Of a stretch of 21,571 bases of DNA, positions 6,036 through 14,100 are shown one piece after another. How positions within the stretch are numbered: the first letter of the stretch is position 1; every line of letters starts with the position of its first letter. The position numbers and the translations under genes are program-made. The notes under the pieces were generated by a model, which was given only the letters and a program-made list of their open reading frames with translations, was not told where the DNA came from and searched no databases. This stretch comes from Kitasatospora papulosa (lineage in GTDB: Bacteria; Actinomycetota; Actinomycetes; Streptomycetales; Streptomycetaceae). The DNA lies in contig NZ_JNYQ01000029.1 in NCBI RefSeq assembly GCF_000717245.1, forward strand, positions 1 through 21,571, in the 5' to 3' direction.

Positions 6036-7195
6036 ACACCCCATTGATCTACCTTGACCACCAGGCCACCACCCCGCTCGACGAACGAGTTCTGGAGGCG
6101 ATGCTGCCGTTCTTCACCAGTGAGTACGGCAACCCCTCCAGCCCGCACACCTGCGGACGCACCGCCGCGCGGGCGATCCGCACCGCCCGCCGCCAGGTCG
6201 CCGACCTCGTCGGCGCCGGGGACGCACTGGAGATCGTCTTCACCTCCGGCGCCACCGAGGCCAACCACCTCGCGATCCTCGGCGCCGCCCTGGCCGTCCG
6301 CCCGCACGGCGGGCACCTCGTCGCCACCGCGATCGAGCACAAGGCCGTCCTCGCCGCCTGCCAGCGGCTCGTCGATCACCATGGCTACACCCTCACCCGC
6401 GTCGGCGTCGACGGGCACGGCCGGGTCCACCCCGCCGACATCGCCGCCGTCCTCACCCCGAACACCGTGCTCGTCTCGGTGATGCACGCCAACAACGAGA
6501 TCGGCACCTTGCAGCGGCTCGCGGCCATCGCCGAGATCACCGCCCCACGCGGCATCGTTCTGCACACCGACGCCGCCCAAAGCGCGGGCTGCGGACTCCT
6601 CGACGTCGCCGAACTCGGCGTCGACCTCGCCTCTCTGTCCGCCCACAAACTCCACGGACCCAAGGGCATCGGCGCCCTCTACATCCGCGGCGGCACCCGC
6701 GTTGCCGCCCAGCAGACCGGCGGCGGACAAGAACGTGGACTGCGGGCCGGCACCCCCAACGTCCCCGCGATCGTCGGCTTCGGTGCCGCCGCCCACCTCA
6801 TCACCACCGGCGCCGTCCCGTCCCCGCCCTGCATCCGGGCCTTGCGTGGCCGGCTCCAGGACCGCCTCCTGGCCGCGATCCCCGGCGCCATTGTCAACGG
6901 TCACCCGCACCGGCGATTGCCCGGGAACCTCAGCCTCACCATCCCTGGCATTGAGGCCATCGACCTCCTCGACCGCCTCCCCAACATCGCAGCCTCCACC
7001 GGCTCGGCCTGCAACACCGGAAGCGGCGAACCCTCCCACGTCCTCACCGCGGTCGGCCTCACCCGCGACCAGGCCCGCGCGACCCTCCGGCTCAGCATCG
7101 GCCGCACCACCACCGACACCGACGTCGACCAGGCCGCCGACCTCATCACCCGCACCGCACACACCCTGATGCCGGCGCCCGCCAACGCGGCCTGA
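6032..7195 (+). CDS. Cysteine desulfurase (NifS/IscS/DndA type)
   Basis: This is a 387-aa PLP enzyme, full length for the family, overlapping the preceding gene by ATGA (6032-6035). It has IYLDHQATTPLDERV at the N-terminus, EHKA with H103, HTDAAQS with D180, the PLP-lysine motif SAHKLHGPKG (K206), the GLRAGTPN motif (237-244), and the mobile loop GSACNTGSGEPSHVL with catalytic C327. It should remove sulfur from cysteine as an enzyme-bound persulfide and pass it to a partner. No scaffold (IscU/SufU) or tRNA thiolase gene lies next to it. The receiver is probably in its own operon or it serves a modification pathway, as DndA/SspA-type desulfurases do for phosphorothioate DNA. It is the last gene of its operon. 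Confidence 0.93.
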   Translation: MNTPLIYLDHQATTPLDERVLEAMLPFFTSEYGNPSSPHTCGRTAARAIRTARRQVADLVGAGDALEIVFTSGATEANHLAILGAALAVRPHGGHLVATAIEHKAVLAACQRLVDHHGYTLTRVGVDGHGRVHPADIAAVLTPNTVLVSVMHANNEIGTLQRLAAIAEITAPRGIVLHTDAAQSAGCGLLDVAELGVDLASLSAHKLHGPKGIGALYIRGGTRVAAQQTGGGQERGLRAGTPNVPAIVGFGAAAHLITTGAVPSPPCIRALRGRLQDRLLAAIPGAIVNGHPHRRLPGNLSLTIPGIEAIDLLDRLPNIAASTGSACNTGSGEPSHVLTAVGLTRDQARATLRLSIGRTTTDTDVDQAADLITRTAHTLMPAPANAA

Positions 7196-7540
7196 CCCGC
7201 CACCCGAACCGGACCGCCCCCGCAGAAAGATCCTCCAAGGTCCACCGACACGTCCAACGCCTTTACTGAGCGTTTTCAGCGTGGCCACTGATCGGGTGAC
7301 GCTGGTCAGGTCGAGGTGAGGGCCGCAACGCACAAAGCCCCCGTGCCGTTGAGGGAGGTGTTCGCTCGGTACTCGTTCGCCGGCGCAAGGGGGGCGCCGT
7401 GCGCGATGGGGAGGCGTTCGTGTCGGTCTCCATCGGCCCGATGGCGGCGGCGTTGTCAGTGGCGCGTGGTAGACCTGTTCATCGGGAGAACTTGTCCTAT
7501 TTTCCCGCTAGTTGATCGAGGTCGAGTGAAGAGGTGCGAC
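7196..7540. other. Intergenic region between modules A and B
   Basis: No convincing gene is present in these 345 bases. The frame of the following gene is open back to about 7316, but that stretch is basic and serine-rich without coding character. Two weak dyads are visible: AACGC-ctttactga-GCGTT (7256-7274, followed by TT) and CGGCGC-N7-GCGCCG (near 7380-7400). The promoter for the downstream operon should lie here, but I could not identify a credible -35/-10 pair. Confidence 0.4.
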
Positions 7541-8845
7541 ATGGTCGAGACGGAACTTCCCGGACAGGGGGTGGTGTTCTGGCCTGTGGGCACGGGGGAC
7601 TCCACCACGATCGTGGTCGGCGACAACCTGGTCATGCAGGTCGACCTGCGGGACATGAAGGCCGCCGACGAGGACGACGCGGTGGTCGCCGCCGTCATTG
7701 ACCGCCTGGAGGAAACCCTTCCGCGACCCGACGAGACGACGCCCTACCTGGCGGTCTTCGCCCTGACCCACGCCGACTCGGACCACTGCTGCGGCTTCGG
7801 CGACCTTCTGGAGAGCTCCATCCTGATCGGGGAGATCTGGGCGACGCCCCGGCTGTGGCGCGAACTGTCCGAGGACAAGCCGATGTGCGAGGACGCACAG
7901 CGCTTCCAGGACGAGGTCGAGCGACGCGTGGACGCCACCCTCAAGGCCGTCAAGGACGGCAAGGAGCCGGCCAGCGGAAACCGGGTGCGTATCATCGGCT
8001 ACGACGAAGACCGCGAACTGCACTCCTACGCCGAACTGCCCGACGAGTACTTCACCTTCCCCGGCGACGTGATCACCAAGATCGACGGCCAGGACGTCGA
8101 AGACCGGTTCGAGGCGTTCGTCCACGCACCGTTTAAGGACCACTGCGCAGGCGACCGCAACGACACCTCCTTGGCCCTGCAGGTACAGCTGAAGGCCAGT
8201 GACGGCACAGTCGGCCGACTGCTGTTCCTGGGCGACCTCGCCTACCCCATCATCAAGATGATCTTCGAGAACAGTGAGGCCGCGGGCAACGCGGACCGGG
8301 TGGAGTGGGACGTGCTGCTCTCCCCGCACCACTGCTCGAAGAAGGCCATGTACGCCGAGGGCGAGGACGGCGAGGAGGAGCTCAAGCAGGACCTTCTCGA
8401 CCTGCTCCAGGAGCATGCCAGTCCGGACGCCCGGGTGATCGCCAGCTCGTTGCCCTTCCGCGAGAAGGACGAGAAGGGAAACAACCCGCCCCACCTGCTG
8501 GCTCGGGACGCCTACGCGTCGATCACCGACTACGAGGTGCTGTGCACGGGGGAGTACCCCTCCAAGAAGGAACCCCGTCCGGTGGTCTTCGCCCTGGAGC
8601 CAGGCCTGGGCCTCGAACTGGTGGACGTCGCCGACCTGGAGAACAAGGCCCGGATGCTGGAGGCCGCAGGCGGGGGACGCCGGCTGCTGGCCGCACTGGG
8701 TGCCTCCCGCTACCCGGCCGCGGCCTTCGCTGCCGGTGCCGGCCTGCCACACCCGCGGGGTACGGACGTCGCGCGCGCCGGTGTGCAGCAGGCCAGGGGT
8801 GACAAGGCCGAGCCCGCGGTGCAGATCGGATTCGGTGCCGCGTGA
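7541..8845 (+). CDS. ComEC-like metallo-beta-lactamase-fold protein of the ubiquitin-like operon
   Basis: This is a 434-aa protein. ATG 7541 is chosen because a GAAGAGG Shine-Dalgarno sits just upstream and MVETELPGQGVVFWPVGTGDSTTI begins the fold; the open frame extends further upstream without support. Metal-binding motifs are HADSDH (H77, D79, D81, H82), NDTSLAL (about 207-213), FLGDL (D232) and SPHHCSKKAM (H263, H264). This is the ComEC/Rec2-type pattern of hydrolases that often act on nucleic acids or nucleotides. Residues about 375-434 form an Ala/Gly-rich, probably disordered tail ending AVQIGFGAA. Its stop overlaps the next start (GTGA), so translation is coupled to the E2-E1-JAB protein. 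Possible roles are an effector nuclease, a hydrolase of a signal, or the conjugation target itself; the sequence does not decide. Confidence 0.85.
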   Translation: MVETELPGQGVVFWPVGTGDSTTIVVGDNLVMQVDLRDMKAADEDDAVVAAVIDRLEETLPRPDETTPYLAVFALTHADSDHCCGFGDLLESSILIGEIWATPRLWRELSEDKPMCEDAQRFQDEVERRVDATLKAVKDGKEPASGNRVRIIGYDEDRELHSYAELPDEYFTFPGDVITKIDGQDVEDRFEAFVHAPFKDHCAGDRNDTSLALQVQLKASDGTVGRLLFLGDLAYPIIKMIFENSEAAGNADRVEWDVLLSPHHCSKKAMYAEGEDGEEELKQDLLDLLQEHASPDARVIASSLPFREKDEKGNNPPHLLARDAYASITDYEVLCTGEYPSKKEPRPVVFALEPGLGLELVDVADLENKARMLEAAGGGRRLLAALGASRYPAAAFAAGAGLPHPRGTDVARAGVQQARGDKAEPAVQIGFGAA

Positions 8846-11394
8846 AGGACAGCACTACCCTAGAACTCACCGAGGGCCAGCAGCTCGCCCTCGACCAGCT
8901 GCACCGGATCGTCCAGGCATCTCGAGGATCGGTGGCGGCCACCCACGTGGCCGCCACAGCCGACGGGTACGTCGAGGCCCGGGTCAGCGTCGGCTGCGCC
9001 AACCTGCCGCCCACCCAGGACGGCCTGCGGCTGCGCAGCGTCGAGGCGGTCACCCTGCGGATCCCCCCGGACTTTCCCTTCAGGGCTCCCAGCGTGCGGA
9101 CCCGGCACACCCGCTTCGCCGGCGCCCCGCACGTCAACTGGGGCCGCCACCTGTGCCTGTACCGCTCAACGGCGACCGAGTGGGATCCGGCCGACGGCAT
9201 GTACGGGTTCATCACCCGCCTCCTGGACTGGTTCGAGGCGGCCGCCGCGGGACAACTGGACCGGCCCGGCGAACCCCTGCACCCCCCGAACGCCCTGACC
9301 GACCACACCGCGGGACTCCTCGTCATTCGCCACGACGCGCCCGTCGCACGACCGGACGGGCCGTGGCTGGGCGCCGCCGTACTGCACCAGGTCAACGACA
9401 TCAGATGCGACGTCGTGGGCTGGCTCGCCGTCGAGGACCCCTGGCCCGACAGCCTGGAACAGCTGCGGGAGAGCGCTGCGCTGCCGGCCGACGCCCGCGC
9501 CTTCCTCGCCCCCGTCGTCGTCACCACGAAGCACCTGACGTTCGAATACCCGCTCACCGCGCGCGAGCTGGTGGAGTCCCTGGCCCGCGACCACATCACG
9601 CCGCGCCTGCTGCTGGGGCTGACGGGGTTCGTCGCAGGCCACAATCGCACCCTGCTGTGCCCCGACGCCGACGCCACCGTGTCGACCGGGGACGACGAGG
9701 ACACCCCAGCCGCGCCGGTGCACCTGCTGCTGGGCACCCCCTCGCGGGGTATCGCCGGCGACGGGCCGCGCCGGACGCACCTGGTGGCCTGGCACCTGCC
9801 CGACTTCGCCGATCAGGTCGGGCGCCTGGCCGCCGACACTGCCTTCAGTGGGCATGCGTACCTGGCCGAACTCGGCGACGAGGTCGTCCGGTTCGGCACC
9901 GACTGGCTCGACCGCCAGAGCACCCGGTGGATGCGCGTCTACGAAGTCCGGCCCGAGGTCACGGTCCGACGCGATCACGCCACCCCCGCGGCCTGGTTGC
10001 GCGGCAAACGCATCCTCGTCCTGGGCGCGGGCGCCCTGGGAGCACCCGTCGCCGACATGTGCGCCCGCGCCGGAGCCGCACACCTCACGGTCGCCGACCA
10101 TGGACTCGTCCACCCCGGAATCCTGGCCCGCCAGCCCTATACGGACGCCGACATCGGCTTTTCCAAGGCGAGTGTCCTGGCCGACCGCCTCAACCGGATC
10201 GACCCCCACGCCACCCATGTCGAAGCACTCGTCGGCAACGTCACCACCCGGCTGTCCGCCCTCGATCTGCACACCTTCGACCTGATCTGGGACTGCACCG
10301 CCAACCGCATCGTCCGCGCCCACCTCGAACGCGCCCGCCGCACCGACACTGCCCCCTGGCCCCACCTGGCCACACTGATGATCGGCCACCACGCCACCCG
10401 CGGCATCGCCGCCATCTCACTCCGCGGTGCCACCGGCGGTGGCACGGACGTCCTGCGGCGCACCGCGCTGGCCGCGCACGCCGATGCCACGCGCTCCTTC
10501 GACGACCTGATCGACGATTTCTTCCCCACCACACCCCCGACCGAGCTCTTCCAGCCCGAACCCGGCTGCTCGGACGCCACCTTCACCGGATCGGCCGCCG
10601 ACGTCACCGCACTGGCCGGACAACTGGCGACCGGCGTCCTCCACGCCCTGGCCGAACCCGCCGACCGGCACACCATGGCCGTCCTCATCGTCCGCATGCC
10701 CACCGGCCCCACCGGCCCCACCAGCACCCAGCCGTCCGGGCCGTGCTGGCTGACCTGGCCCAACGACACCCTCGCCACCGACAAGGCCACCGGTTACGAC
10801 GTGCGTATCAGCCCCGCCGCGATGGCCGAGATGCGCGCGGAAGCCCGCCGTGGCGCCCGCCTGCGGGGCCAGCGCGTGGAAACCGGCGGCTCCCTGCTCG
10901 GTGCCGTCAACGACGCCGCCGGAGTGATCTTCATCGACGAGGCCACCGGCCCGCCCCCCGACTCCCTGCTGACCGAGGCCTACTTCCAGCATGGCCTGGA
11001 CGGCGTCAGCGGCCACCTCGCCGCCCGCCGCACGGCGACCGGCAACATCAGCCGCTTCCTGGGCATGTGGCACACCCACCCGCACACCGCAGCACAGCCC
11101 AGCACCACCGACCGCGCCGCCATGACCAGCCTCACCCTGCCCCTGGACGACGCCCCCGCCCGCGCCCTCATCCTCATCGCCGGAGGACCGCCCCCCGTCT
11201 GGCAGCAGTGGCTTACCACCGGCGACGCTCCCGACCTCTACACCCACCTCGCCACCCGCACCGTCTCGGCCGCATCCGAGCCGCTCCCACCGCAACCGCC
11301 CGCCCACCTCGGCCCCGTGCGTTGGTGGCCCGGCGGCTACTTCACCCGCCCCCTTCGCCCCGTCCCCGTCCCACGCAAGGGCCCCCGCTCATGA
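8842..11394 (+). CDS. E2-E1-JAB fusion: ubiquitin-like conjugation and deconjugation protein
   Basis: This 850-aa protein starts at GTG 8842 inside the preceding stop. Residues about 1-150 have the UBC/E2 pattern: VTLRIPPDFPFRAPSVR, HVNWGRHLCLY with candidate catalytic C105, then a WDP...ITRLLDW helix. Residues about 385-610 are a ThiF/E1 adenylation domain: VLGAGALG (393-400), DHGLVHPGILARQ and DIGFSKASVLADRL, with candidate E1 cysteine C576 in EPGCSD. Residues about 655-810 are a JAB/JAMM metalloprotease: E680, HTHP (H744, H746), S754 and D757, exactly HxH-x7-S-x2-D. Residues 150-385 are less clear and may be an inactive adenylation half, as in Cap2. One polypeptide thus carries the jobs of Cap2 (E1/E2) and Cap3 (JAB) of type II CBASS, or of BilB-D. 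All catalytic residues appear intact. Confidence 0.92.
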   Translation: MKDSTTLELTEGQQLALDQLHRIVQASRGSVAATHVAATADGYVEARVSVGCANLPPTQDGLRLRSVEAVTLRIPPDFPFRAPSVRTRHTRFAGAPHVNWGRHLCLYRSTATEWDPADGMYGFITRLLDWFEAAAAGQLDRPGEPLHPPNALTDHTAGLLVIRHDAPVARPDGPWLGAAVLHQVNDIRCDVVGWLAVEDPWPDSLEQLRESAALPADARAFLAPVVVTTKHLTFEYPLTARELVESLARDHITPRLLLGLTGFVAGHNRTLLCPDADATVSTGDDEDTPAAPVHLLLGTPSRGIAGDGPRRTHLVAWHLPDFADQVGRLAADTAFSGHAYLAELGDEVVRFGTDWLDRQSTRWMRVYEVRPEVTVRRDHATPAAWLRGKRILVLGAGALGAPVADMCARAGAAHLTVADHGLVHPGILARQPYTDADIGFSKASVLADRLNRIDPHATHVEALVGNVTTRLSALDLHTFDLIWDCTANRIVRAHLERARRTDTAPWPHLATLMIGHHATRGIAAISLRGATGGGTDVLRRTALAAHADATRSFDDLIDDFFPTTPPTELFQPEPGCSDATFTGSAADVTALAGQLATGVLHALAEPADRHTMAVLIVRMPTGPTGPTSTQPSGPCWLTWPNDTLATDKATGYDVRISPAAMAEMRAEARRGARLRGQRVETGGSLLGAVNDAAGVIFIDEATGPPPDSLLTEAYFQHGLDGVSGHLAARRTATGNISRFLGMWHTHPHTAAQPSTTDRAAMTSLTLPLDDAPARALILIAGGPPPVWQQWLTTGDAPDLYTHLATRTVSAASEPLPPQPPAHLGPVRWWPGGYFTRPLRPVPVPRKGPRS

Positions 11395-12479
11395 CCCGCA
11401 CCATCGGCCTCGCCCTGTCCGGCGGTGGTTCCCGCGCAGCCGCCTTCCACCTCGGCTGCCTGCGCGCCCTCAACGACCGTGACCTCCTCGACCGCATCCG
11501 GGTCGTTTCCGGCATCTCCGGCGGCTCCCTGCTCGCCGCCCTGTGGGCCTACGGCCCGAAAGACTTCTCCGACTTTGACACCCGCACCACCGACCTGCTG
11601 CGCTCCGGCCTGCAACTGGACATTGCACGCCAGGTCTTCAAGCCCTCCGCGGCCGCCCGCAACCTCACCGCGGCCGCCCGCGCAGGTACCCGCCAACTGT
11701 TCACCCGCACCACCCAGGTCACCGTCGCCCGCCCCGCCAACCGCACCGACGCCCTGGCCGCCGTCCTCGCCCACAAGGCGTTCGGCACCACCACCCTGGC
11801 CGACGTCACCCACCCCGGTCTCGACGTAGTTCTGACCGCCACCGACCTGGCCACCACCAACGCGGTTCGCTTCGGCAGCACCCGCAGCGGCTGCTCCCGC
11901 TACGGCACCATCACCGAGCCCGTCCACGTCGCCACCGCCGTGGCCGCCTCCGCCGCCTACCCCGCGCTCCTGCCAGCCCTGGAAAGCACCTTCACCTTCC
12001 AGCACCGCGACGGACACCACCAGCAGCACACCATGCTGCTCACCGACGGCGGCGTCTACGACAACCTCGGCCTGTCCGTCCTCGAACCGGGACGCTCACC
12101 GCACCACACCCAGCACGTCTACGACGTGCCCTTCATCATCGCCTGCGACGCCGGCCTGGGGGAACTCGCACTGAAGACACCGCACTTCATGCTCGGGCGC
12201 CTCAGCCGCTCCTTCGCCACCGTCCACCGCAAGGCCCAGGACTCCGCCCGCGCCCGCCTGCACGAGTGGGCCGCGAGCGGACGCATCGACGGTTTCGCCC
12301 TTGCCTATCTCGGAATGAAGGACGACCGCCTGCCTGCGCCGCCAGCCGACCTCGTTCCGCGCAGCGCGGTCGCCTCCTACCCGACCAACTTCGCCGCCAT
12401 GGCCCGCAGCGACTTCGAGGCCATCACCACCCGCGGCGAACAGCTCATGCGCACCGTCCTGCCGATGCACCTGCGATAA
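11391..12479 (+). CDS. Patatin-like phospholipase, CapV-like effector
   Basis: This is a 362-aa protein starting at ATG 11391, overlapping the preceding stop by ATGA. It carries the complete patatin signature: oxyanion loop LSGGGSRAAAFHLG (about 9-22), nucleophile elbow SGISGGS (GxSxG), and catalytic Asp in LTDGGVYDNLG. There is no signal peptide or membrane segment, so it should be cytosolic and act on the inner leaflet of the membrane. In CBASS, the patatin effector CapV is switched on by a cyclic dinucleotide and degrades membrane phospholipids. Here it is translationally coupled to an E2-E1-JAB protein without a CD-NTase, so activation may depend on protein conjugation instead. The gene is the third in a tightly overlapping operon, which argues for fixed stoichiometry. 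Confidence 0.93.
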   Translation: MTRTIGLALSGGGSRAAAFHLGCLRALNDRDLLDRIRVVSGISGGSLLAALWAYGPKDFSDFDTRTTDLLRSGLQLDIARQVFKPSAAARNLTAAARAGTRQLFTRTTQVTVARPANRTDALAAVLAHKAFGTTTLADVTHPGLDVVLTATDLATTNAVRFGSTRSGCSRYGTITEPVHVATAVAASAAYPALLPALESTFTFQHRDGHHQQHTMLLTDGGVYDNLGLSVLEPGRSPHHTQHVYDVPFIIACDAGLGELALKTPHFMLGRLSRSFATVHRKAQDSARARLHEWAASGRIDGFALAYLGMKDDRLPAPPADLVPRSAVASYPTNFAAMARSDFEAITTRGEQLMRTVLPMHLR

Positions 12480-12608
12480 GCACACCGATTCAAACCCGGC
12501 ACCGAACCCGGCGGCGTCACCGGTCCTGCAGCCCTCAGGGGCAGACGTAGGTCCAGCAGGATTCGGGCTGAGTGCGTGCGGCACCTGGAAAGCAGAGGAA
12601 CCAAGCCC

Positions 12609-13691
12609 ATGTATACCCAACAGCCCCTTCGGCGCTTTGGTTCTCAATTCGTCCTCGAACAGCGGAAGCGCTACAGCAAGCGCCCGCCGGAGAACCGGAT
12701 GCTCTCCTACGACCTAGCAGTTCTGGACGTGTACGAGCCCTGGCGCATCTGGCTGGACGAGCAACTCGATCTCCTCCCGCAGAACACCGCGAAGACCTTC
12801 GCCGCGAACCTGTGGCGCGACCAGAATTTCTGGCCCGACGTCATCGAGCTCGCTGCCGGCGCAGCGCTGCGCCGACGAGGCTTCGGTGTTGAATTTGAGC
12901 GGCGGTGGGGGAACCTGACACCGGACTGGACCGTAATCGATGACGACGGCACGCCGCTCGCCCTGGTCGAGGTCCTTACCCACAGCCCGCGGAAGGGAGC
13001 AACCGCGAAGATCAAAGCGTGGCACGCCCTGGTCGAGCGGTTGAAGGAAATCCCGGTCCCCGTCGTACTCACCGTGGCCGGTGACCCCTCAAGCCCGCTC
13101 CAGGCTCCCGATGCGGGTACCGCGAAGAAGATCGCCCAGGATCTGCGGCGTGTACTGCTGTCCCCTTTGCACCAGAGAGCCTTCCGGAGCCAGGGCTACA
13201 CCTTCCTGCTCCAGGCCGATCCGAGCACAGGCCAGACCATGCGCGCTCCCGGGATGCGTACGATCCTGCTCCCCCCGAGCAATATCGCTGGCGTCGTCTC
13301 TGCCCAGTTGGTGGCCGCAGGGATCGAAAAGAAGGTCAGCAAATACCGCGCGCTGGCCGAGGAGACTGGGCTCCCGCTGATCGTCGCGGCAGGCGCGGAC
13401 AAGTTCACCGGCCTCGAAGTCCAGCACCTCGACGATCTGCTGCGCGGCGCCCCCACGCTCAGCATGCAGTTCAACTTCGGCGACTCGTTCATCCACCACC
13501 CGGTCGAGATCGACCTGTCCAATCCGCCGCGCTGGACCATGCCTCCCGAGCTGGCCGGCGTGCTGTGGGTGAACAACGACTTCCCCTTCACCACAGCCTG
13601 GCGCCTCAACCCCATTGCGGCGAACCGCGTACCAGCCGCGCTCGCCGTCCAGGAGACCGAGCCCTCAGCCCCGACCGCAGCCGGAGCGTAG
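12609..13691 (+). CDS. Possible PD-(D/E)XK-fold protein at the end of the operon
   Basis: This is a 360-aa protein. ATG 12609 is preferred because GAGGAA lies about 9 bases upstream; a GTG at 12576 is possible. Residues about 78-125 show the arrangement of a restriction-endonuclease-like core: helix VIELAAGAALRRRGFGVEFE with E80, then TPDWTVID (D106) and ALVEVLTH (E121). The lysine normally two residues after that Glu is Leu here, so catalysis may be lost or the Lys relocated. The remainder has Rossmann-like alternation (LPLIVAAGADKF) but is unrecognised. It ends in an Ala-rich tail (TAAGA). It lies 129 bases after the patatin gene on the same strand, so it may be cotranscribed or separate. 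It could be a nuclease, a sensor, or an unrelated cargo gene. Confidence 0.65.
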   Translation: MYTQQPLRRFGSQFVLEQRKRYSKRPPENRMLSYDLAVLDVYEPWRIWLDEQLDLLPQNTAKTFAANLWRDQNFWPDVIELAAGAALRRRGFGVEFERRWGNLTPDWTVIDDDGTPLALVEVLTHSPRKGATAKIKAWHALVERLKEIPVPVVLTVAGDPSSPLQAPDAGTAKKIAQDLRRVLLSPLHQRAFRSQGYTFLLQADPSTGQTMRAPGMRTILLPPSNIAGVVSAQLVAAGIEKKVSKYRALAEETGLPLIVAAGADKFTGLEVQHLDDLLRGAPTLSMQFNFGDSFIHHPVEIDLSNPPRWTMPPELAGVLWVNNDFPFTTAWRLNPIAANRVPAALAVQETEPSAPTAAGA

Positions 13692-13692
13692 A

Positions 13693-13708
13693 GGTCATGC
13701 ACGTGACC
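13693..13708. terminator. Dyad in the convergent intergenic gap of modules B and C
   Basis: GGTCA-tgcacg-TGACC follows directly on the TAG at 13689-13691 and is followed by CCCCTTCTC. It lies in the 178-base gap (13692-13869) between two convergent genes. The 5-bp arms are short; it may be a weak terminator or chance. I see nothing else in this gap. Confidence 0.3.
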
Positions 13709-13869
13709 CCCTTCTCATCGGGCAGCTGAATCAAGGCGCGCAGATTGAGGGACCGCTTTGGGCGGCTTCAGTGACTCTGGCAGGCCGTTCAGGGGAGCGT
13801 CGATGAGAGGACAGCCGGGGAGCAGGGGGCCGCTGGGGTAGTCCCGTGGCCCGCTGTGCCGGTTGTCGT

Positions 13870-14100
13870 TTAAGTGGCATCTGTGGATGGCGGGTTGACG
13901 GGTTGGTGGTCTGTGGTGTCGGTGGGGGGTTGTGGTTGATGGCCGTGGAGGCGGTAGGGCATGTCGTCGGGGTGGCGGTGCATGCGGGCTTGGCGCCATG
14001 CGGTGTCGTAGGACAGGGAAGTGGTGCTGCGTTGCTGGATGAACACGGCCCGGAAACTGGTGACGGGGTCGAGGACGGCCCGCCACAGAGCGAGTTTCAT
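13870..14100 (-). CDS. Small unknown protein, last gene of the Pycsar-like array
   Basis: This 76-aa protein starts at ATG 14100, overlapping the upstream stop by ATGA, with a GGAAGG Shine-Dalgarno 7 bases before it. The good start signal and coupling make it a likely real gene. It begins MKLALWRAVLDPVTSFRAVF, continues with a polar Arg/Gln/His-rich middle and ends in a Pro/Thr/His-rich tail (probably disordered). It has no recognisable domain and no membrane segment. It could be a small regulatory or immunity-type partner of the 234-aa protein; this is inferred only from position. Confidence 0.6.
   Translation of the reverse strand: MKLALWRAVLDPVTSFRAVFIQQRSTTSLSYDTAWRQARMHRHPDDMPYRLHGHQPQPPTDTTDHQPVNPPSTDAT

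Noticed and set aside
5954..7333. Leftward open frame of about 459 codons opposite the cysteine desulfurase gene
   Set aside because: Extreme Gly/Asp/Val bias without motifs; the plus strand carries a complete cysteine desulfurase with all catalytic residues.
7316..7540. N-terminal extension of the MBL-fold protein by 75 residues
   Set aside because: The extension has no coding character; ATG 7541 has a good Shine-Dalgarno and starts right at the fold.
8700..11390. Open frame continuous with and upstream of the patatin gene in the same frame
   Set aside because: The upstream part is Arg/Pro/His-rich and out of frame with the E2-E1-JAB gene. The patatin signature begins exactly at ATG 11391 with an ATGA overlap, so the longer form is not a real fusion.
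7541..13691. CD-NTase gene expected for a type II CBASS operon
   Set aside because: Searched by eye for the GS-x-x-x-G...DxD nucleotidyltransferase motif in the operon proteins and found none. The only cyclase-like gene in the window is the class III cyclase on the opposite strand.
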